A DNA stretch of 64,000 nucleotides from Tethya wilhelma. Its lineage: Eukaryota; Porifera; Demospongiae; Tethyida; Tethyidae. The translations under genes and the position numbers were made by a program. The stretch covers positions 4,254,619-4,318,618 of the forward strand of contig CAXIPT010000006.1 in NCBI GenBank assembly GCA_964030475.1. The letters run 5' to 3'. The stretch's first letter is position 1. Each line of letters opens with the position of its first letter. Under the pieces are notes generated by a model. It was not told the DNA's origin. It made no database searches and worked only from the letters and a program-made list of their open reading frames with translations. Shown piece by piece: positions 56,357 to 64,000 of this stretch.

Positions 56357-56853
56357 CACTGTCTCGTCCTGTGGACCAACTTGAAATAGGAATAGTGTCC
56401 TAAATGATGATAGAGCAAAATAATATGGTAGAATGAACCTATGCATGACACACCAGCTCATATTTCAACCAAACCATGACCATGCTGGACAACTTCTCAT
56501 GCAGGCTGGGGTTCTATACTCAATTTTACAGGACAGGAAGTTTATAATTTTCAGTGGAGGTCCATTTTAGCACTTACCTTCTAGTTGTGCATCACAGTGA
56601 CCGGCTTACAGTTTACACAACGACAGCATCTGTTTCTGCTTCAGCCAGATTTTGTTCAAGTTCAGTGAGAGCGCCAAAAGGGGTGGCTACGCGCGGGACC
56701 ACCCACTAAGTAGGCGTGGCCTTTACTTACGCGCACACGGTATTATATACGCGCCACACACCATGAGCAATGTGCGCCATAATATTGGTAATGGTCGACG
56801 TGCATGGTGCGAACAAATTAAAACTTAACCCTAAACGTATACAATTTTCCAAC
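56357..56853. promoter_or_regulatory. bidirectional promoter region
   Basis: The interval between two divergent start codons. CG-rich patches around 56670-56755 (GCGCCAAAAGGGG, TACGCGCGGGACC, ACGCGCACACGG) and two GGCGTGGC/CCACGCC-like boxes contrast with AT-rich surroundings. No TATA box seen. Confidence 0.5.
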
Positions 56854-57024
56854 ATGGCGCACTATGGAGATCACAGCTTCAGCTCCTCAAGAAAGAGACC
56901 AGCCGGAGATGACTTCTACGGTACACCACTGCATGCTGATAGTTAGCTATATACTGTAGAGAATAGCATGTACGCAGATAGACCTGCATATGCAAGTCTA
57001 ATATGAAAGTATTGACAGGTTTTG

Positions 57025-57062
<38 letters not shown>

Positions 57063-58377
57063 TGGTCATTGACACACACAGAGGCTCCTCGTTACAAGCG
57101 GAGTCGTTACAGTGATCCGGGACCAAGAGGCAGAGACCGAGAACCAGAGTCAGCGGAACAGAAACTGGAATCTCTGATTCTCAGAGTTGGAGAAAAGGTG
57201 TAGTTAAACTAGTAATACATATACACACATCATGTACAGTAATGTTATATCTAGATAAATGTCGGCATTAGTTGATCACATTTGAAGACTAGCTGTTCAG
57301 TACTTTTTTAGTACGCATGGTTGTAATTGTACTGATTATTATTTTAACCCTTTCAGAGCCACAAGTCATTGGAGAGTAACCTGGAGGCGTTGTCCGATAT
57401 CATCCACAGAGAGATATTGAACATGAAAGATAAGATCCTTCAGTTTATGTGCAAATGGTAAGGACACTACTTCGCCATCACAAGTTATGACTACTGCATA
57501 ATCATTACAATTACAACATATCGATAAAACTAGCTTCGTACCCAGGCTCTCTCCTTTGACCTTACACTAATGATAGTGTAAGGTCAAAGGAGTGAGCCTG
57601 GGTACGAGACTAGTTAAAATAGTGTACTTCTCAAAACATGTGATTTATTTTTGTGCCCACTGCTAGTGTGTTCTCTGTGCCTGAAAAGACCACCATCTAC
57701 TCAACTTTGATCGGTCTGCTCAATGCCAAGAAGTATGACTTTGGCGAAGAAGTAAGTCAGTTCATAAAGGGTTAATGATAAAACTTATTAGCGTTCAAGC
57801 TATGATCTGATTGGTCACTCGTCCACAGCTGATTGATATGATAGTTGAAGAGCTGAAGAGTGCGCTGATGCTCAAACAGTACGAGAAGGCCAGACATCTT
57901 GTAAGTGAAAGACACCTCACTCTCACATATGTAGCCTCATTCCCAGGTATTCTCTCTTTCTCTGTCTTCACAAAAATAAACTCTCTTTGAAGAAGATGAA
58001 GAGAGAGAGTAAGAACAGGCTAACTCTTGCAAAAAAAACTACCTCACTGACTGTCCTATGTAGCCTCATTCCTAAGCTCTCTCTCTTTCTCTCTGTTATT
58101 CTCAAAGACAGACTATCATTCTGTGAAAAAGAAAGGAGCTCGAGAGAGTCTGAGAACAAGGCTATTTGTTGCAAATAGACATAAAGAGAAAAGGTTTTGA
58201 AACCATCTTTTATCTTTTTGTCATTTCAGGTTCGTTTCCTTGCCGACCTGGTCAACTCCAAGGTGGTGGCAGTGCAGTCCATTCTAAACCTGTTTGACTC
58301 GTTTATCACCGTCACTTACGAACCAGACATACCACAGGTTAGATAGAGGGCATGGCAACTGGTAGAAGAAACAGCTG

Positions 58378-58419
<42 letters not shown>

Positions 58420-58662
58420 NATTATTTAGGTATGTCATGTGACTATCATGGGATCACAAACCACACCCACCTACATTCACAGATTGGTAGCGAACTTCAG
58501 GAAAAGAAGAGTGCTGAGCTGGAGCGGCTGTTCACAGCTCTGGATAGCTACATGAGGTAAGACACACATAGTCTTTGTCCTCTCACATGGGTATGTACGT
58601 TGGTCATAACCTGAGTTATAACTGCTTATGTACATCACTGAGCTACAATATGGTGGCTAGCT

Positions 58663-58698
<36 letters not shown>

Positions 58699-61600
58699 CT
58701 TGTCCAGTAAGCGTACAGCTCCTTATCTTCCTGCCTTCCAAGTGTGGAGTTCAGACCACCCTCATCCTCAGGCTGATGTAAGAGAAACATGAAAATATTT
58801 TCTTCGTTCGGCTGTATGCATCCACATGTGTACTCACTGTCCATTTCTCTTTCATTTCTCGATCTCCAGTATTTAGAGCTTCTCTGGTCTCAAGTTAGAA
58901 CAATGAAAGAAAATGTCTGGAAGGTCAGTTGGTGGAGAGAATGAAAGATATAGCCACTGTGTCTGGAAGGAGGATTCAATATGGTGATAGCTTTTTTCTT
59001 CTTTCTTCTTCTTCAGGAGCATGTTCTTGTGAGGCCTTACATAGCCTTCAACTCTGAGATAGGTGGTGCTTATGCTGTGAGTTACACACAGGCACACACA
59101 CATACACACACTGTCACACATCCTCACACCCTCATACCCTCACACCCTCACACCCTCTCATAAACACATTCTCACACCCTCACACCCTCTCATACACACA
59201 TTCTCACACCCTCATATCCTCACACCCTCACATCCTCATACCCTCACACAGCACCCCCTCCCCAACATCCCCATCCCCCCTCACTCTGATGACTCCCTCT
59301 ACCCCCTACCAACGGCCACCTTCAGACTCTTTGCCAACACAGACCTCCAGTATGCCCCCCAGGGGACCCACCTCCCCCCGGCAGAGTCAATAGACCGCTA
59401 CCTCCTTGAAGAGAATGTTCACGCCATCGTCAGGTCACATGACACCAACAGAAAGGAATGGTTCGTAGCAACGGTTTGAGTGACTGCTTTGAGAATAGGG
59501 TATTCACAAACTTGTATACATGTAGTTATAAATGCTATATACCATGGATCGGGAATTACTTGCCACTACACTTGTTCCTAGATCCTCATTTCACCCAATT
59601 CGCTAGAGATCGCCATATCTAATTTTTGTACACATATAATTGCCGAGTGCATTAGCAATGCACAGTTTTTAGCTAATTATTACCGTTTTCTCTAAGATAT
59701 TATGTGTAGTGTGTTATCATAGTGGTCTCGTGTGTAAGAGGTCAACAAGTCTATAAACACATCAAACTACCCTATCAAGATAAGCTTACAATCTCGAGAT
59801 TGAAGCATTGGCGTGAAGAATCAACGAAAAGATTGTGTAGCACTTATAAGCACGAATTGGGCCTTCAATCAACCTCTGATAACGATCTTGCACTTGCAAT
59901 GGCAAAGTCTCAGGTCACAATATGTAGAAAAGGGTAGGATCTAGGAGCTAGTGGACTAAGCAGCTATTTTCCTTACTACATGGCTTGGGTAAGGTGATAA
60001 ATCGCTTCTTCTGTAGTATTTTGTCAGGTCTCAGTCAAGTCTCAGGTCAAGTCTCAGGTCACAATATGTAGAAAAGGGTAGGATCTAGGAGCTAGTGGAC
60101 TAAGCAGCTATTTTTCTTACTACATGGCTTGGGTAAGGTGATAAATCGCTCCTTCTGTAGTTGTAGTAGCTGAAGTTGGCTAAATCCCTAGCATAGCTTT
60201 GCTCTGGCTGAGATTGTGTGTTCTGGTGCAAGGCAATGAGACTTTTCTAGACTTGTATTCATGAAGGAGGAGCCTGGGCATGAGGCAAAGGCTTTTCAGC
60301 TTCTCTAGCTAAAGAATATACTTGGATAGCTGGTTTCTTGGTAGCTAAGCCACTATTCTATAGATAGGCCTCTACAGTGTGTAGAAGCTGTTTCACAGTT
60401 ACGGCGCGGTATTAATTACATTCCATATCGCGTATGATTACGTCACTTACTCTGAATCAATTAACTGCATTCCATTTAGCGTCACGTCCGCGTCTCCAAT
60501 GAATCTCATTAACGAAACCCAACTAACATTTTCTATCAGTAATGTTTGTGGTATAAATAGGGACTCGCAACTATATATTGTACCATGGTTGTACTCAATT
60601 GACCAATCAGATTGCTCAAAATGAGGTTGATAAATCTCATATTCACCTCATGTTTATAAACATGAGGTGGATATCTAGATATTCACCTCCTATGTTTGGT
60701 CCAATCAGAACAACAGTATAAGATAGCATTTCCCCCCTGGGCATATGATTGTCAACACCCCGTCTACCTAGAAGCTATTTACTACACAGCTACAATTGTA
60801 GGCCACTCCTTCCATTTGGTGAACAGCTGATTTGGTTGGTCCATGGTACAAGCCAGTTACATCACTCGGTTCGGTTTCTATGTGATTTACACAACCTCGG
60901 GCCTCTGGCCCTCGGTGTGTAAATAACATAGAAACCTGCACCTCGTGATATAACCTATACTAGTAAGTGTGTTAGTGTAGCGGGGCTATGGCAGGAGTCA
61001 AATACTGCCTAAGGTTCATCACATACATGGTCCGGGGGCCGTGGTGAGTCTCCCCTGAAATATATGCCTCGCTAACTGCATACTTACACATATAGTTAAG
61101 CCCCCACCTACTCGCAGAACCTATGTCAGTCATAGCGTCCTAGTGACTGGCATGTAGTGTACGGGGTAGGCGGGATAAAGGATGAATGGTACGTGTAAGC
61201 CCTTGATCGTGCAGCGCTAGCACAGTCATAATGACAAGGTCAAGGCTCGTACTAGAAATCCCCGCTTAACTTTTTTCCCCTCCTGTCTAGAAAGGTCGTA
61301 TTGAGCTGGGGTTGGTACCATTGCGATCAGCTTGAAGAGATTTAGTTTTTTATACACATTATTAAGCTTTTTAGTGACTGCAACTATTTCTATGCCACAG
61401 CAAAATTATATGTTAGGCTTGTTGGCAAATTAAGGCTTTTCAGCTTCACTAGCTAAAGGATATCACTAAAAGAGGGTGTGGCCTGGTACGAGGCTAATGT
61501 AATTGCATTAAAGCTGATACATCCTGTCAAAATTGTCCATTGTTGACTAACATTCACTTTCTCCATCCCTCCCTCCCCAGCTCCCAGTCCCTGATGGTAC

Positions 61601-63277
61601 TTGCAGAGAGACTCCAGAAGATGAGACTGCCAGCTGAGTACCTCATCACCGAGGTCCTCTTTGGCTACATCTTACAGCTTCCCTCTCCACCTCAAGTGCT
61701 GGTCTGCTACAGCTCCATCTTGATTGAGCTGTGTAAGAGCAACCCAGCTGTCTTCCCACAACTGGTATCCTTCTATGCCAAGAAATGACTTAATTCCTGA
61801 TGGCCTCGCTTGGCCCCAAATTTAGACAAAATGTATAAAGTATATCTCTTCTTAACATACAGTCTGTAACCATTGAGATTCATTTGTGAAAGTTTCAAAT
61901 AAATTCTCTTTCTTGGGACAGAGATCAACTTTTAAATTCAGTTGTCTGTGTTGTGCTATTTTCTTTGACCTGTTGTGTGTGTGTAGCTGTCTCAAACTGT
62001 AGAGCTGCTGTTCAGTCGTCTTGAGAAGATGAATTCTGTCTGCATTGGCAGGTCAGATAGATCCTCACAATAATGCATAGGTTGTTGACTACTTTTTTTT
62101 TTTAAATTTATTTATTTATTATTCTAGATTGGCACGATGGTTTGCTCATCACCTTAGCAACTTCAAGTTCCAGTGGGACTGGGACAAATGGTGAAGAAAT
62201 GTCACACACATATTCCTGTATACATTTTGATAACAACCTCCCCCCCCCCTTCCCCACCAACACACACACAAGGTCATCTTGCTTCCAGGCTCCCCCTGAC
62301 CATCCTAGTGTGTTCTTTCTCAGTGAACTCTTCAACAGGTGTATCAGGTAAGAGGGTGCAATCATCACAGATAGCCAGCTACATGTAGCTACACAAAATC
62401 ATTCATTAAAGCATTTTATTTATTCTTTTTTTTCTGTGTTTGACTAGCAGTTTAAATGNTTATTTAGTTTTGGTACAGGATTAAGGCAACGATTGAGGCA
62501 CCACCTTCTCCTCTATACCAACAAGATTTCGCCCCCATAATCTTGTTTGTCTGTCCATCCTATTTACCCTCAGGCTAAACTGTTATGACGAGTTTGCGGA
62601 GCTGGTACCTGAAGACTTCCACTGTTTCTTCCCTCCCGAGCCTCTCCCTCAGTTCAAGTTCAGCTCCAAGGCGGACAGCGAGTAATTGAAGACAGCTGCA
62701 GCCACACTGTAGCATACACATAGCCTCGTCCCAGAGTTTCCAGGCTCCTCCCTCCCTCGCGAATGTTACCTTCGAAAAGAAAACGTTCATGAAGGAGGAG
62801 CCTGGGGACAAGGCTAACATACACACTCATTTCTGCATTGTGTGTGTGTGTGTATGTGTGTACTGATTGTGTGACAGTGAAATTTCGTTCAGGTTTATGA
62901 TACAACTGAAGATGGTCTTGAGATTCAAACCTAATACCATTTAGCACAAAAATTTGGCAGTTTTGGTATGGACTGTCATTATTAAAAAGTTTCAAAACTG
63001 ACAAGTGAAACAAGCATAAGAATAACCTTAAATCCGCCAAACAGTCATTTATACACAGTGCATATGGAATGCATTTCATGAATTGCTACATGCACAGTTG
63101 TGTACTTCATTGAACTAGCTGGTGGTTTGTCTCTTCTCCATTGTACAGTTGTACTGCCTGAGAGTGAGGTGGCCACACAGCTGCTGAAATCAATCAGAGA
63201 TAAAGAGTCTCTCATCACGATGGAGAGGATTCTTGGCAACCTGCCCACTGCTAACCCACAGCTGGCTGGAGAAGGTG

Positions 63278-63333
<56 letters not shown>

Positions 63334-63827
63334 CACACAATTCTTGATCAAATTTATCTTGGATCCTTTTTTAATTCCTATCATCTTTCATTCTTTACTG
63401 CAGCTTTGGAAACAGCTAAAGTGTCTGTTTTGACTCACTGTGTTCTTGAAGTCGGGAGCAAAACCATCAGCCATTGTTTCTTGGCTCTGCACAAGTCAGT
63501 CATATTTTTTGTCAAGTTGAGACTATTTTGACATTTCGCTCTCTGCAAAGGTTTCGTCAACTTCTGGTCGACTTGACGACATCTGAACAGACCAAGATGG
63601 CCTGTTTGAGAGCTGTAGCTGAATTCCATGCCAACAATGCTCAGGTTGGTCACTTAACTTGAAACTGAAAGTCTCTTGAGTGTGTACTAGAATGATGTAA
63701 TGGTTGGAATGCCTTCCTTGCAGCTGCACACTCTGGTGGTTGATAAGATGGTGAGGATGCAGATAGTGAATGCTATGTCAGTGGTTGAGTGGATCTTCTC
63801 TCAAGACGTGACACCTTTCTTTACCAA

Positions 63828-63866
<39 letters not shown>

Positions 63867-63871
63867 TGTGT

Positions 63872-63951
<80 letters not shown>

Positions 63952-64000
63952 AACTTGCTCATCTTTCATCTTGACCCCATCCCCCCCTCTGATACAGGCA
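56854..64000 (+). CDS. NCBP1: nuclear cap-binding protein subunit 1 (CBP80), 3' end beyond the window
   Basis: Large subunit of the nuclear cap-binding complex, acting in splicing, export and RNA decay. Exons: 56854-56920, 57082-57197, 57357-57457, 57667-57751, 57829-57900, 58230-58337, 58483-58556, 58708-58777, 58870-58923, 59017-59076, 59252-59460, 61581-61764, 61987-62051, 62128-62190, 62273-62347, 62574-62685, 63149-63274, 63404-63494, 63551-63644, 63724-63827, 63998 onward. Features match CBP80: an N-terminal RKRP/RYKRSR basic segment, MIF4G-like helices (SLESNLEALSDIIHREILNM, VRFLADLVNSKVVAVQSIL), PYIAFNS, LARWFAHHLSNFKFQWDWD, VVEWIFSQD. All phases fit except the junction after 62685, where the frame meets TAA. 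Confidence 0.9.
57531..57612. mobile_element. near-perfect TAGTCTCG/CGAGACTA hairpin element
   Basis: 82-bp foldback: GTACCCAGGCTCTCTCCTTT at the left mirrors AAAGGAGTGAGCCTGGGTAC at the right, with arms meeting at TTACACTAATGATAGTGTAA. The cleanest copy of the family; in an NCBP1 intron. Confidence 0.8.
57932..58164. mobile_element. two adjacent TAGCCTC foldback elements
   Basis: Copies at 57932-58022 and 58061-58164, both starting TAGCCTCATTCC and ending AGGCTA or AAGGCTA, with TC/GA-rich arms. Same NCBP1 intron. Confidence 0.7.
58379..58420. repeat. (CA)n microsatellite ending in N
   Basis: About 20 CA units, one unresolved base, within an NCBP1 intron. Confidence 0.9.
59461..61580. other. 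2.1-kb NCBP1 intron with repeats
   Basis: The longest NCBP1 intron. It contains a ~144-bp tandem duplication (59908-60051 and 60052-60160), a perfect 26-bp palindrome (60644-60669), an inverted repeat around CCTCGGGCCTCTGGCCC (60862-60950), a GC-richer unassigned block (60965-61265) and a copy of the GGTCGTATTGAGCTGG repeat. No exon seen. Confidence 0.6.
60644..60669. repeat. perfect 26-bp palindrome
   Basis: CACCTCATGTTTA followed by its exact reverse complement, flanked by further copies of ATTCACCT. It could be the end junction of a palindromic element. Confidence 0.8.
62721..62816. mobile_element. TAGCCTCGTCCC foldback element
   Basis: TAGCCTCGTCCCAGAGTTTC with CAGGCTCCTCC at the left and GGAGGAGCCTGGGGACAAGG with CTA at the right. 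It lies just after the NCBP1 exon that runs into a stop. Confidence 0.75.
63280..63331. repeat. (TC)n microsatellite
   Basis: About 25 TC units just after an NCBP1 donor. A compound (GT)n-(GA)n tract at 63830-63949 occupies the last visible intron. Confidence 0.9.

Noticed and set aside
59722..59937. 71-aa ORF in an NCBP1 intron
   Set aside because: It overlaps a tandem duplication, has no acceptor or donor in phase with NCBP1 and no recognisable domain.
60965..61265. tRNA or SINE with Pol III boxes
   Set aside because: The block is GC-richer and one stretch resembles a B box, but no A box at the right spacing and no cloverleaf could be drawn.

Overview
This window is metazoan nuclear DNA. 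Its genes have many short GT-AG introns. The products are animal proteins: a forkhead factor, an alpha-arrestin, DAPK-type kinase and Ank-ROC-COR-Death modules, a PARP, the cap-binding subunit NCBP1 and the ER dehydratase HACD3. The AT-rich composition, abundant (GT)n/(GA)n microsatellites and many small foldback elements suit an early-branching invertebrate. A sponge is my best guess, from general look and not from any search. A 47-base N run and scattered single Ns mark it as a draft assembly.

Layout. 0.4-2.7 kb: a pogo/Tigger-like transposase broken by an 820-bp inverted-repeat element. 3.1-4.0 kb: a Kelch-propeller exon (minus). 5.5-6.1 kb: metallopeptidase-like exons (minus). 6.2-13.7 kb: duplicated, MITE-rich DNA holding a decayed multi-exon zinc-finger gene (minus, copy A). 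14.6-16.0 kb: alpha-arrestin (plus). 16.2-19.8 kb: HACD3 (plus), with a single-exon forkhead gene nested in its last intron. 20.0-23.4 kb: a 16-exon secreted protein (minus) whose residue pattern recalls bacterial alpha/alpha-toroid proteins. 25.4-29.9 kb: further zinc-finger copies B, C and D (minus). 30.9-33.9 kb: a near-perfect 1.49-kb head-to-tail duplication, then a truncated paralogue of the secreted-protein first exon. 34.3-39.3 kb: a PARP with an H-Y-E triad (plus). 40.6-47.2 kb: a DAPK-like kinase with a CaM-binding tail (minus). 47.8-56.4 kb: an Ank-ROC-COR-Death gene. 56.9 kb to the window end: NCBP1 (plus, 3' end outside).

Main result. The window holds every module of animal DAPK1 (kinase, CaM segment, ankyrins, ROC, COR, Death), but split over two neighbouring genes in permuted order on the minus strand. 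Within the Ank-ROC-COR-Death gene, exons 50021-52509 lie on the opposite strand from the exons on both sides. The reading frame joins perfectly (phase 0 to phase 0) if that block is flipped. The block is bounded by inverted dinucleotide repeats and the N gap, so this is either a scaffold misassembly or a real inversion.

Exon models were built by hand from splice signals, reading phase and recognisable protein motifs. Phases close exactly for HACD3, the DAPK-like kinase, the PARP and the arrestin. They fail by one base in exon 12 of the secreted protein, and at one junction in NCBP1.
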